Origin: CAYJLC01 sp964370735
GTDB lineage: Bacteria; Bacillota; Clostridia; Oscillospirales; Butyricicoccaceae
DNA: 64,000 nt
NCBI GenBank assembly: GCA_964370735.1
Contig: CAYJLC010000002.1
Coordinates: forward strand, 62,001-126,000
Direction of reading: 5' to 3'
A model generated the notes under the pieces. It saw only the letters and a program-made list of their open reading frames with translations. It had not been told where the DNA came from and ran no database searches. The position numbers and the translations under genes are program-made. Numbering within the stretch: the stretch's first letter is position 1; each line of letters begins with the position of its first letter. Shown piece by piece: positions 45,033 to 53,687 of the stretch.

Positions 45033-45250
45033 GACTTCGTCTCATAAAAGAGACGAAGTCTGAAATACAACGTTTAACCACTCTTTAATAAGTAATAGTT
45101 ATGCTCTATAACGGAAGCCAACCGTTAAGCCTTAATAAAAGTTCGGGCTTAATGCTAGAAGATGATAAATTAAGTATATGTATAGTGCTTTTCACCAAGC
45201 AGCACCTCTCTTTGATACGGGTATAAATAATTGTTGTTCCTCATTATCGC
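45033..45250 (-). promoter_or_regulatory. T-box leader, isoleucine-specific, with terminator
   Basis: Stem I is closed by GAGGA (45242-45238) with TCTTC. The AGAGAGGTGCTG / GGTGAAAAGCAC distal part is typical. The triplet just before the closing stem is ATC (45166-45164) followed by A, as expected for an Ile specifier. AGAGTGGTTAAACG holds the T-box TGGT (45080-45077), which pairs with the ACCA end of tRNA. The terminator GACTTCGTCT / AGACGAAGTC is at 45033-45060. Uncharged tRNA-Ile would allow readthrough. Confidence 0.92.
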
Positions 45251-45271
45251 TTTTGCGTTTTACTGTATTAA

Positions 45272-45300
45272 ATGATAACATAATCGATAGCGTTTGTCAA
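45272..45300 (-). promoter_or_regulatory. ilv operon promoter
   Basis: Minus strand TTGACA (45295-45300), 17 bp, TATCAT (45272-45277), placing the start a few bases before the T-box. Confidence 0.8.
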
Positions 45301-45325
45301 TAGCTTTTTAAAATTTATCTATACT

Positions 45326-46741
45326 TTATTTAGGGATAATTAACATTTTATCAGAGATATACTGTTCATTTAATTCAATTCCGTTAGCCTCTTTAATAGC
45401 GAGTTCAGTGGTGTTATACTGCTTTGCAATCTCAAAAATAAGAGTTTTTTTCGACATATACTTGAGTATTAGAACACTATCCTCCGAAGTTTTTTCTTCT
45501 CCTTCGGCAATATCTATGAACACATCAAAATTAAGCTCGGAATTTATTATTCTTAATACTTCCGCAGTAATTTTCAGCTCACCCTGAGAAATAACAGTGA
45601 CTTTTACGTTTTTAATAGCATGAATATCGATATCACTGAGCACTTTTGCACGATTATTATAGCATTTAAGCTTTCCGTTTGAAAGATAGATTACATTTAA
45701 GTATAAAAACACATCATATTTACCATTACTTGCTTGAGTTTTCACCATTCGTGCTTTAGTTGCTACTATTTTTTCGCAAATATCTTCTGTCTGCAAGCTG
45801 TAATTTGAATTAAAATCAGCCATTTCTATGTCGCCGATACACATAATTTTTACCGATTGCTTTTTATAATGCAGTTCTGTTTTTGTGGAGTACATATCTT
45901 CGGTGACAGAAATTTCACGAGTTTCAAATTGGCAAAACTTGCAACGTAAGTCTAAATTGATATTGTACTCTTTTTCAAAAGTATGTTCAAGTTCAAAACT
46001 CTTGACACTTATCTCAACATCGTGCTCGAGATTTTCGTTTTCGAGCGACACATCGATAATTTGCGAAAACGATAGGGTAGAAGTGGTTTCAGAAATTTCA
46101 TTTTGGGATATATAATATCCATGTATGTCGACACTTCCTCTAATCATAATTTTGTTTTTCAAGACTTTAACATCGTTTACAGTAATAATAGGCGTAGAAG
46201 AATATAACTCGCCATCTTCTAAATGATTTGAATCGAAAATAATATTTTCTGAAATAGAAAACTCGCCGAAATTTATGCTATCGATTAATTTCACTTTATG
46301 CTTACTAGACAGAACTTCGTAAGGTAGCTCGTTGTTTGTGATTAACTTATCCTTTTTGTAGACATTAGTTTTTGCCAAAACTTCTGCTGTTATTGAGATT
46401 TTTCGTGGGTTTACTATATTTGCTTGTATATTTAAAAGTTCGGCAGTGCACCAAAGCATACCGTCTTTCGCGTTGATTTCATCGACCCTTGCAAAACTTA
46501 GACTTACATCCATTTTAAGGATATTTTCATTATCTTCGCCTAAAAAGCATACTTCGCATTTTATTTCCCCAGAAATTAAAACACGCTCATTTTGAGAAAC
46601 TATTTCGTGGATAAAAACATAGGCATCTACCGATAAAATTTCTCGTATATCTGGATATAAGTCAGATACGATTTTATCGATACTCTCCTCAAACACTAAT
46701 TCTTTTGAAACCTTCTTGTCTATATATGGTATATTTTCCAT
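45326..46741 (-). CDS. SPOCS (DUF3794) and LysM domain spore protein
   Basis: A 471-residue protein without a signal peptide. SPOCS/DUF3794-type segments repeat through residues about 30-130, 150-260 and 280-400 (for example the ISGEIKCEV, IRGSVDIHGYYISQN and LDLRCKFCQFETREISV stretches). A LysM-like end (LIFEIAKQYNTTELAIKEANGIEL, given as FEIAKQYNTTELAIKEANGI) follows. The layout matches clostridial relatives of SpoVID/SafA that act in spore coat assembly. It is divergent from spoIVFA-spoIVFB. Confidence 0.88.
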   Translation of the reverse strand: MENIPYIDKKVSKELVFEESIDKIVSDLYPDIREILSVDAYVFIHEIVSQNERVLISGEIKCEVCFLGEDNENILKMDVSLSFARVDEINAKDGMLWCTAELLNIQANIVNPRKISITAEVLAKTNVYKKDKLITNNELPYEVLSSKHKVKLIDSINFGEFSISENIIFDSNHLEDGELYSSTPIITVNDVKVLKNKIMIRGSVDIHGYYISQNEISETTSTLSFSQIIDVSLENENLEHDVEISVKSFELEHTFEKEYNINLDLRCKFCQFETREISVTEDMYSTKTELHYKKQSVKIMCIGDIEMADFNSNYSLQTEDICEKIVATKARMVKTQASNGKYDVFLYLNVIYLSNGKLKCYNNRAKVLSDIDIHAIKNVKVTVISQGELKITAEVLRIINSELNFDVFIDIAEGEEKTSEDSVLILKYMSKKTLIFEIAKQYNTTELAIKEANGIELNEQYISDKMLIIPK

Positions 46742-46869
46742 AAAACCCTCCCTTTAAATTTCTTTAGTAAAGCATATTCGATATATTTATAAAATATTAC
46801 AGTTTAAAAGAGGGAATTAAAAAATTAAAACATACATATAATTAAGAAAGTTTAATTAAGGAGTTTTAT

Positions 46870-47415
46870 ATGAGTGATTTTAAATTATTTTGGGTGTCGT
46901 TTATTGTGCTAGTGCTAAGTATTGTTATCAATACAGAAAATCCAGTGTCAGAAGTTTTGTCGAGAAATATTTTCGATGTGAAAGTTTTAGAAAAGCAGGC
47001 TATCTCCGTAAGTCTTTCGTTTAGTGAACAAAAAGAGGAGTTTAGCTCGCCTATTGATAATCCGATAGTGACATCAGATTATTTAGACGAACGCGAAGGG
47101 GGAGTGAAACATGTTGGAATAGATTTGTATTCTACTACGAATGATAATGTGTATGCGTCTGCGAGTGGAAAATTTTCAGAGGTAGGATTTGACGATGAGT
47201 ATGGTAGGTACATTATAATAGAGCATGAAGACGGATATGAAACGCTTTATGCGCATTTAGCCGAGGTTATGCCACACACAGATGTGCTACAAGGCGAAAA
47301 AATTGGAGTTATCGGAGAAACTGGGAATGCGACAGGTGAGCATTTGCATTTTGAGATTAGAAAGGACAAAGTTCAGATAGACCCAAATGAGAAAATAGAT
47401 TTTTATGAGAATTAA
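46870..47415 (+). CDS. spoIVFA: M23-type protein, SpoIVFA-like
   Basis: A 181-residue protein. One membrane segment (about residues 5-25), a short linker, then a LytM/M23 domain (residues 85-178). HVGIDLYS and GEHLHFEIR keep the H-x3-D and H-x-H metal residues, whereas SpoIVFA of Bacillus is considered a non-catalytic regulator. Its overlap with a SpoIVFB-like protease gene supports the SpoIVFA assignment. A CATACATA string at 46831 resembles a sigma-E -10, but I see no matching -35. Confidence 0.78.
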   Translation: MSDFKLFWVSFIVLVLSIVINTENPVSEVLSRNIFDVKVLEKQAISVSLSFSEQKEEFSSPIDNPIVTSDYLDEREGGVKHVGIDLYSTTNDNVYASASGKFSEVGFDDEYGRYIIIEHEDGYETLYAHLAEVMPHTDVLQGEKIGVIGETGNATGEHLHFEIRKDKVQIDPNEKIDFYEN

Positions 47416-47965
47416 CGATTCGTTTTTGCTTGTGCTTGCGTTTATGATTTTTGTAAACGGGACAAAATTACTAGTATTTTTGCTTATATGTTCGTTAATT
47501 CACGAAATAGGGCATATAATTTTTATGATTGCTTTTAGGGTGAAAATAAGAAAAGTTGAACTTTGTCAAGCGGGATTTAGGATACATACAACAAACATCA
47601 CAAATCTATCAAATTTTAAACAGATAATTATATACTCTGGGGGAATATTTTTTGGCATTGTTTTCTCGATTTTGTGTTATAATATAGCAAATTCAGGATT
47701 TTACAGCTATAATTTTTTTCTGCTTTGTGGTATTTCTATCTACTTATCAGTTTTTAATATATTGCCAATAAGGATTTTAGATGGAGGGCAAATATTGTTT
47801 GCTGTGCTTACATTATTCTTTGATTTTAATACAAGTTATAACATTTTAGAAAAAATCAGCCGATTTATGCTTGCTTTGTTAGGTATAATTGGTTTGATTT
47901 TTGTTTTCCAAGGAAATATGTCGATTTTGCTTTTAAGTCTTAATATACTGTACATTCAAAAATAA
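47405..47965 (+). CDS. spoIVFB: M50-family intramembrane metalloprotease, SpoIVFB-like
   Basis: A 186-residue protein with about five or six membrane segments. SLIHEIGHIIF gives HExxH and NILPIRILDGGQILF supplies the N-P-x-x-x-x-D-G ligand motif of site-2 proteases. SpoIVFB releases active sigma-K from its precursor in the mother cell. It lacks the CBS domain of some M50 proteins, as SpoIVFB in clostridia may. It overlaps spoIVFA by 11 bp. Confidence 0.83.
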   Translation: MRINDSFLLVLAFMIFVNGTKLLVFLLICSLIHEIGHIIFMIAFRVKIRKVELCQAGFRIHTTNITNLSNFKQIIIYSGGIFFGIVFSILCYNIANSGFYSYNFFLLCGISIYLSVFNILPIRILDGGQILFAVLTLFFDFNTSYNILEKISRFMLALLGIIGLIFVFQGNMSILLLSLNILYIQK

Positions 47966-47968
47966 GTG

Positions 47969-47997
47969 TTGTTTTTCATAAAATTTTTTGATATAAT
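47969..47997 (+). promoter_or_regulatory. Promoter of the gdpP-rplI-dnaB block
   Basis: TTGTTT (47969-47974), 17 bp, TATAAT (47992-47997), 38 bp ahead of gdpP. Confidence 0.65.
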
Positions 47998-48034
47998 AAG
48001 ATAATATGGAATTATCTATAAAAAGGAGTATTAT

Positions 48035-50032
48035 ATGAAAGACAAAATAGAGCGTTATTTAAAAGTTTTTTCAGCACTATATATTATTTTAGCAATCATT
48101 ATTTTTGTAATCACATTTCAAGTTCATGGTCTGCTTTCGCTGTTGTCATTGTTATTTTCTATGCTTTTATTTGTCGGAGTTATTCAACATAAAGCACAAA
48201 TTGAAAAATTAATCAAAGATTATGCGTCACAAAAAGTTGAGATGCTTGATGATGCTATTAAAAATTCATTTAGAACATTTCCAGTGTCGATTGTAACTGC
48301 CGATAGAGAAGGTGCGAAAATTCACTGGGCAAATGACGAATTCAAATCGAATTTCGGATTAACAGAAGAACTTATTGAAAAGCCTGTTTATGAATGGATT
48401 GAAGACTTAACACACGATAAAATTAAAAACTACTATATAAATTTCCCTTGTGAAATTAATTTTGGCGAGAAAATCTATCGTGTTTTTGCAAAGTCTGAAG
48501 ACAAAACAAAGGATTATATAAATCTATATTTCATAGATGTTACTAATGATGCAAAAATACGTGTAGAGTATACAAAAACAAAACCAGTTGTTAATGTAAT
48601 TTCAATTGATAACTATGATGACCTACTTAGAAATGTATCAGATGCAGAAAAATCGAGTATAGTGGCAGCGATTGACACGAAAATCAATGAATGGGCGAAA
48701 GATACAGGCGCAATTTTAAGAAAATTTGATAGAGATAGATTTTTATTTATCGTAGCTAATGATAAATTCGAAGAATTAAAGCGCGATAAGTTTACTGTAC
48801 TTAACGATGTTCGTCAAATTGAAACGACAGAAGAAATACCTGCGACTTTAAGTATCGGTATCGGTAAAGAGGGTGCAAACCTAAATGAGGCGTTCCAATT
48901 TGCCCAAAATGCACTTGAAATGGCACTTTCAAGAGGTGGCGACCAAGTTGTTCTTAAAAATCCGAACACTTTTGAGTTTTTTGGTGGTACATCTAAAGAA
49001 TTTGAAAAGCGCACAAAAGTAAAAGCAAGGGTTGTTGCAAATGCGATAAATCAAATCATAAAAGACTCTGAAGAAGTATATATTATGGGCCATAAAACAG
49101 CCGATTTCGATGCATTAGGTGCAGCTATTGGTATGTGTGCGGCAATTCGTGCGTTAGACAAGCCGTATAAAATTATCATCGATAGAACAAATACGGCAGC
49201 GACACCACTTATAGAGCGACTACTTAGAATTGATACCTATAAAAATGTATTTATAGACCCTGAAGAAGCACTTTTGAAATTATCTCCAGGTTCATTATTG
49301 ATGGTTGTAGACACAACACGACCATCGCAAGTTGAGTCACTATCAATACTAGAGGCTGCAAATAAAGTGGTTGTAATCGACCATCATAGACGTGCGGCAG
49401 ATTATATTGACAATGCAGCAGTAAGTATGCACGAACCTTATGCGTCGTCTACTTGTGAAATTGTGACAGAACTATTGCAATATATGCTTACTTCATCAAA
49501 AATCACAAAGGCAGAAGCAGAGGCTTTAATGTCTGGTATAGTTTTAGATACTAAAAATTTCATCACAAAAACAGGTTCTAGAACATTTGAAACAGCAGCT
49601 TATTTAAAAAGAATAGGTGCCGATGTTGAGAGTGTTAGAGCATTATTCCAAAATGATTTTGAAACATCAATTGTCAAACATAGCGTAATCACGGGCTCAA
49701 AAATTCACAAGGAAAACTATGTAATTTCTATAACTTCGGAAGAGGTTTCAAGGGCAGTTGCAGCCAGTGCTTGTGATGAATGTTTGAATATTTTAAATAT
49801 CCAAGCGTCATTTGTAATTTTTAAATGCAATGACAAAGTTCATATTACGGCTCGTTCAAAATCAAAAGTAAACGTGCAGTTAATTATGGAGTCTTTAGGA
49901 GGTGGAGGCAGTATGAATGCTGCTGCTTGTGCTTTTGAAAGCGACACTACTGAGAATATCGAACGCCGATTAATAGAGGCTATTGATAAATATAACTTAA
50001 ATTATAACAACAACGAGGAGGACTCAAAATGA
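48035..50032 (+). CDS. gdpP: Cyclic-di-AMP phosphodiesterase GdpP
   Basis: A 665-residue protein. Two membrane segments (about 13-55), a PAS-like domain (85-170), a degenerate GGDEF domain (175-310), and a DHH-DHHA1 phosphoesterase (from 345). Metal motifs are GHKTADFDALGAA near 352, VVDTTRP and VIDHHRRAAD; GGGGSMNAAAC lies near 622. It degrades c-di-AMP, which in this phylum controls potassium and osmotic balance. The next gene (rplI) overlaps by ATGA. Confidence 0.94.
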   Translation: MKDKIERYLKVFSALYIILAIIIFVITFQVHGLLSLLSLLFSMLLFVGVIQHKAQIEKLIKDYASQKVEMLDDAIKNSFRTFPVSIVTADREGAKIHWANDEFKSNFGLTEELIEKPVYEWIEDLTHDKIKNYYINFPCEINFGEKIYRVFAKSEDKTKDYINLYFIDVTNDAKIRVEYTKTKPVVNVISIDNYDDLLRNVSDAEKSSIVAAIDTKINEWAKDTGAILRKFDRDRFLFIVANDKFEELKRDKFTVLNDVRQIETTEEIPATLSIGIGKEGANLNEAFQFAQNALEMALSRGGDQVVLKNPNTFEFFGGTSKEFEKRTKVKARVVANAINQIIKDSEEVYIMGHKTADFDALGAAIGMCAAIRALDKPYKIIIDRTNTAATPLIERLLRIDTYKNVFIDPEEALLKLSPGSLLMVVDTTRPSQVESLSILEAANKVVVIDHHRRAADYIDNAAVSMHEPYASSTCEIVTELLQYMLTSSKITKAEAEALMSGIVLDTKNFITKTGSRTFETAAYLKRIGADVESVRALFQNDFETSIVKHSVITGSKIHKENYVISITSEEVSRAVAASACDECLNILNIQASFVIFKCNDKVHITARSKSKVNVQLIMESLGGGGSMNAAACAFESDTTENIERRLIEAIDKYNLNYNNNEEDSK

Positions 50033-50475
50033 AAGTAATTTTAAATGCAGATGTCAAAGGACAAGGTAAGAAAGGTGAACTTGTAAATGTATCTGATGGG
50101 TACGCAAGAAACTTTTTATTCCCAAAAAACTTAGCTGTTGAAGCGACTGCAAACAACTTAAACCTTAAAAAACAAGACGATGCGTCTAAGGCAAGAAAAA
50201 TCGAATTAGACAAACAAGCGGCACGCGATTTAGCAGCGCTTATAGAGAAATCACCGATAGTTATCGAAGAGAAAACTGGTACTTCTGGGAAAATCTTTGG
50301 TTCTGTAACTACAAAAGATATCGCAACTGCTTTAAAAGCACAACATAATATTGAAGTAGATAAGCATAAAATTGTTATGGATACTGATGTGAAAACAATT
50401 GGCACATTTAATTTAAAGGTTAAATTATACCCTGAAATCACAGGAACAATTACACTTCATGTAAGAGAAAAATAA
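50029..50475 (+). CDS. rplI: 50S ribosomal protein L9
   Basis: A 148-residue protein. DVKGQGKKGELVNVSDGYARNFLFPKNLA (given as GQGKKGELVNVSDGYARN) is the L9 N-terminal signature, followed by a long helix and a C-terminal domain (GKIFGSVTTKDIA). gdpP-rplI-dnaB is a conserved order in Firmicutes. Confidence 0.97.
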   Translation: MKVILNADVKGQGKKGELVNVSDGYARNFLFPKNLAVEATANNLNLKKQDDASKARKIELDKQAARDLAALIEKSPIVIEEKTGTSGKIFGSVTTKDIATALKAQHNIEVDKHKIVMDTDVKTIGTFNLKVKLYPEITGTITLHVREK

Positions 50476-50476
50476 T

Positions 50477-51850
50477 ATGGAAGATTTCAAAAGAGAACCT
50501 CAAAGTTTGCTTTCGGAGCAACACTTTATAGGCTCGCTATTAATTGATAAAAATGCTGTTATCGAGTATGTGCATTTTGTTTCTTCTGACGATTTTTTTG
50601 ATGAAAGAAATGCCAAAATATTTGAAACAATTCAATCTATGGCACTTCATTCGCAAACTATCGATTATGTCACTGTTTTAGAGAATATTATTTACGTTTC
50701 TGACGATGAAAAAGAGCAAATGTCGAAATATCTTTTTGATATCTTGTCTATCACTACTACGAGTGCGAATGCGAAAGAATACGCAAGAATTATCAGAGAA
50801 AAAAGCCTTATGCGACAAATTTTAAAGGCGACAGAAAAGATAAATGAAACGGTGTATTCTGGCGAAGCAGACCCTTTTGAGGTTGTAGACCTTGCAGAAA
50901 ATGAAATTTATTCTATAAGAAATGGCAAGGAAATAAAGGGGCTTTCGCATGTAAAGCAAGTTATTTCTTCGCTTTATGATAATTTGGACGAGCTTGCGAA
51001 AAAAGATAGCTTAATACCTGGTATGTCGTCTGGTTTTCGTGATTTCGACGCATTTACAACTGGTCTTAATAAATCAGACTTAATATTAGTTGCAGCACGT
51101 CCTGGTATGGGAAAAACCAGTTTTGCACTAAATGTTGCATTAAATGCAGCAAAACATGAACATTCTATGCATTTAGAAGCGAGTAGAAAAGGCAAGACTT
51201 ATTATCCGAAAAAAGTAGTTATATTCCAACTTGAGATGTCAAAAGACCAACTTGTTTCAAGACTTATCTCAAGTGATGCATTTATTGATTCGCAAAAGTT
51301 AAAAACAGGCGATTTAGACGAAAACGACTGGTCAGATTTAATCGATAGTACATCGAAAATGGCAGAATATGAGCTATATATAGATGATAACCCTGCGATT
51401 ACTGTGCCTGAGATGAAGTCGAAATGCAGACGTCTTGGAGAGAACATAGGGCTTATTGTAATCGACTATTTGCAACTTATGCACTCTGGGAAAAAGACAG
51501 ATAGCAGGGTAAATGAAGTATCGGAAATTTCTCGTTCACTAAAAATTATGGCGAAAGAATTAAATGTTCCGGTGGTTTGTTTATCGCAGCTTTCTCGTGC
51601 GACAGAGCAACGCGCAGATAAAAAACCGATGCTTTCTGATTTAAGGGAGTCTGGTGCTATCGAGCAAGATGCAGATATTGTTGCATTTATTTATAGGGAA
51701 GACTATTATGATGAGCAGACTGAGCGAAAAAATATCGCAGAGATTATTATTGCGAAAAATAGACATGGACAAACTGGTTCTGTCGATTTAGCTTGGATAG
51801 GGAAACACACAATGTTTAGTAATTTAGATAGGACTCATTCAAATGATTAA
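50477..51850 (+). CDS. dnaB: Replicative DNA helicase
   Basis: A 457-residue protein. The N-terminal DnaB domain opens with EQHFIGSLLIDKNA. The RecA-like domain has Walker A ARPGMGKTSFALN near residue 208, Walker B GLIVIDYLQLM and the SQLSRATEQR arginine region. Between Walker A and the FQLEMS helix there is an unusual stretch (KHEHSMHLEASRKGKTYYP) of about 15 residues more than typical DnaB. It overlaps tilS by 8 bp. Confidence 0.95.
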   Translation: MEDFKREPQSLLSEQHFIGSLLIDKNAVIEYVHFVSSDDFFDERNAKIFETIQSMALHSQTIDYVTVLENIIYVSDDEKEQMSKYLFDILSITTTSANAKEYARIIREKSLMRQILKATEKINETVYSGEADPFEVVDLAENEIYSIRNGKEIKGLSHVKQVISSLYDNLDELAKKDSLIPGMSSGFRDFDAFTTGLNKSDLILVAARPGMGKTSFALNVALNAAKHEHSMHLEASRKGKTYYPKKVVIFQLEMSKDQLVSRLISSDAFIDSQKLKTGDLDENDWSDLIDSTSKMAEYELYIDDNPAITVPEMKSKCRRLGENIGLIVIDYLQLMHSGKKTDSRVNEVSEISRSLKIMAKELNVPVVCLSQLSRATEQRADKKPMLSDLRESGAIEQDADIVAFIYREDYYDEQTERKNIAEIIIAKNRHGQTGSVDLAWIGKHTMFSNLDRTHSND

Positions 51851-53126
51851 TCTAGATTTAATCGAAAAAAACGACAAGATTTTATGTGCTTTATCTGGTG
51901 GTGCAGATTCTGTTGCAATGGTTTTTGCACTGAAAATGCTAGAAAAGGAAAGAAACATCGAAGTTTTCGCGTGTCATCTTAACCACAAAACAAGAAATGG
52001 CGAGTCAGATAGAGATGCAAAATTTGTTGAAGAATTATGCGAAAAAAATCAAATACCTCTGTTTTTAGAAGAAATTTCGATAGATAATACAGTGGGTCTT
52101 GGTTTTGAAGCAAAGGCTCGTGAAATACGGTATGATTTTTTTAGTCGTGCAAAGAATTATTTTAAGGCAACGAAAATTGCGACTGCGCATAATAAAAACG
52201 ATAATTTAGAAACGATTTTGCTAAATATAGCACGAGGCACTGGTCTTAATGGCTTGTCTGGGATACCTATGGTTAGACAGGATATTATTCGACCTATTTT
52301 GCATAAATCTAGGGAAGAAATTGAAGAATTTTTGCAAAATAATAACTTATCGTATGTTTTAGATAGCTCGAATAATGAAGATATTTATGCTAGAAACAAA
52401 ATTAGACACGATGTTATTCCTAAGCTTTTGGAAATAAATAGTTCGGCAATAAATAATGCATATAATATGTCAAATTCGGTTAAAACGGATAATGATTACT
52501 TAAATAGTGTAGCAAAAAGTGAATTTGAGCGAATATTTTCGCAAAAAAACGGAGAATTTGTAGCAGATGTTTATAGTTTGCTAGAAATTCATAGTGCGAT
52601 AAGATTTCGCGTTATAGATTTAGTGGTGTCAGCATATAATGAAACGCTTACTTTTAAGAAATATCACGAAATTATAAAAATTTGTCAAAATAAAAATCCA
52701 TCTTTTTCATTAAAGTTATATAATACACTTGAAATTTTCAGAAATTATGGTACAATAGTATTTAGAGTAAGTTCTGATTTAATGGAAAAATTATCCATGG
52801 TTCAAAATTTTGACGAAATAATCGTAAATACAAATAGTTTAGAATTTGATGATAAAACCTATTATGTAGATAGAAATTTAGTCGATTTAGACTCAATTTT
52901 TGTAGGTCATAAGCAAGAAGGGGACAGATTTTACTTTAGTTATGGCTCAAAGAGCTTGAAAAAATTATTTATTGAGAGGAAAATTCCTCAAAAAGATAGA
53001 GAAAATTTACCGATTTTGCGTGATAAAAATGGAATTATTGCAATATCTTTTATTGGTGTTTGCGAAAAAAGAAAAGGAAAAGAAAATTTAAAAATAATTT
53101 TTAGGGGACAGAAAAATGTTAAATGA
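51843..53126 (+). CDS. tilS: tRNA(Ile)-lysidine synthase
   Basis: A 427-residue protein. LCALSGGADSVAM (PP-loop, residues about 15-27), HNKNDNLETILLNIARGTG and a C-terminal TilS domain (KSLKKLFIERKIPQKDRENLPI, given as FIERKIPQKDRENLPI). It changes C34 of tRNA-Ile(CAU) to lysidine so that AUA is read as Ile. It overlaps both neighbours. Confidence 0.95.
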   Translation: MINLDLIEKNDKILCALSGGADSVAMVFALKMLEKERNIEVFACHLNHKTRNGESDRDAKFVEELCEKNQIPLFLEEISIDNTVGLGFEAKAREIRYDFFSRAKNYFKATKIATAHNKNDNLETILLNIARGTGLNGLSGIPMVRQDIIRPILHKSREEIEEFLQNNNLSYVLDSSNNEDIYARNKIRHDVIPKLLEINSSAINNAYNMSNSVKTDNDYLNSVAKSEFERIFSQKNGEFVADVYSLLEIHSAIRFRVIDLVVSAYNETLTFKKYHEIIKICQNKNPSFSLKLYNTLEIFRNYGTIVFRVSSDLMEKLSMVQNFDEIIVNTNSLEFDDKTYYVDRNLVDLDSIFVGHKQEGDRFYFSYGSKSLKKLFIERKIPQKDRENLPILRDKNGIIAISFIGVCEKRKGKENLKIIFRGQKNVK

Positions 53127-53655
53127 TATCAAAGAAGTGCTACTTTCGAAAGAAGAAATTGATAATTTTGTAGCAGACCTTGGCAAAAAAATATCGGAAG
53201 ATTATAAAGATAAAAATCCGATTGTTGTAAGTGTTTTAAAAGGTGCTTTTATCTTCATGGCGGATGTAGTTCGCGCTATGGATATTCCTTGCGAAATGGA
53301 CTTTATGGCAGTTTCTAGCTATGGTGCAGGGACATCTTCTACTGGGGAAGTTAAAATTATTAAGGATTTAGATTATCGCATCGATGGACGTCATGTTTTA
53401 ATCATCGAAGATATATTAGATTCAGGCTTGACTTTAAGCTATCTTATGAGCATTTTGCAAAAAAGAGGTGCAAAATCAATTGAGATTGCAACACTTTTAA
53501 ACAAACCATCAAGAAGAAAAGCAGATGTATATGTTAAATACAATGGCTTTGACATCCCAGACGAATTTGTTGTAGGATATGGGCTTGATTATGCAGAAAA
53601 TTATAGAAATTTACCGTTTGTAGGTATCCTTAAAGAAGAAGTTTATTCAAAATAA
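53116..53655 (+). CDS. hpt: Hypoxanthine phosphoribosyltransferase
   Basis: A 179-residue protein. The PRPP-binding motif VLIIEDILDSGLTL lies near residue 95, and VVSVLKGAFIFMADVVRAM and NLPFVGIL are conserved. It salvages hypoxanthine and guanine. tilS-hpt-ftsH is a conserved Firmicutes order. It overlaps tilS by 11 bp. Confidence 0.95.
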   Translation: MLNDIKEVLLSKEEIDNFVADLGKKISEDYKDKNPIVVSVLKGAFIFMADVVRAMDIPCEMDFMAVSSYGAGTSSTGEVKIIKDLDYRIDGRHVLIIEDILDSGLTLSYLMSILQKRGAKSIEIATLLNKPSRRKADVYVKYNGFDIPDEFVVGYGLDYAENYRNLPFVGILKEEVYSK

Positions 53656-53687
53656 ATATATAAAAAAATTTAAGTGAGGTGAAATTT

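Noticed and set aside
46814..46840. Sigma-E promoter before spoIVFA
   Set aside because: CATACATA fits the -10, but the GAATTA string upstream is only 11 bp away, too close for a sigma-E -35.
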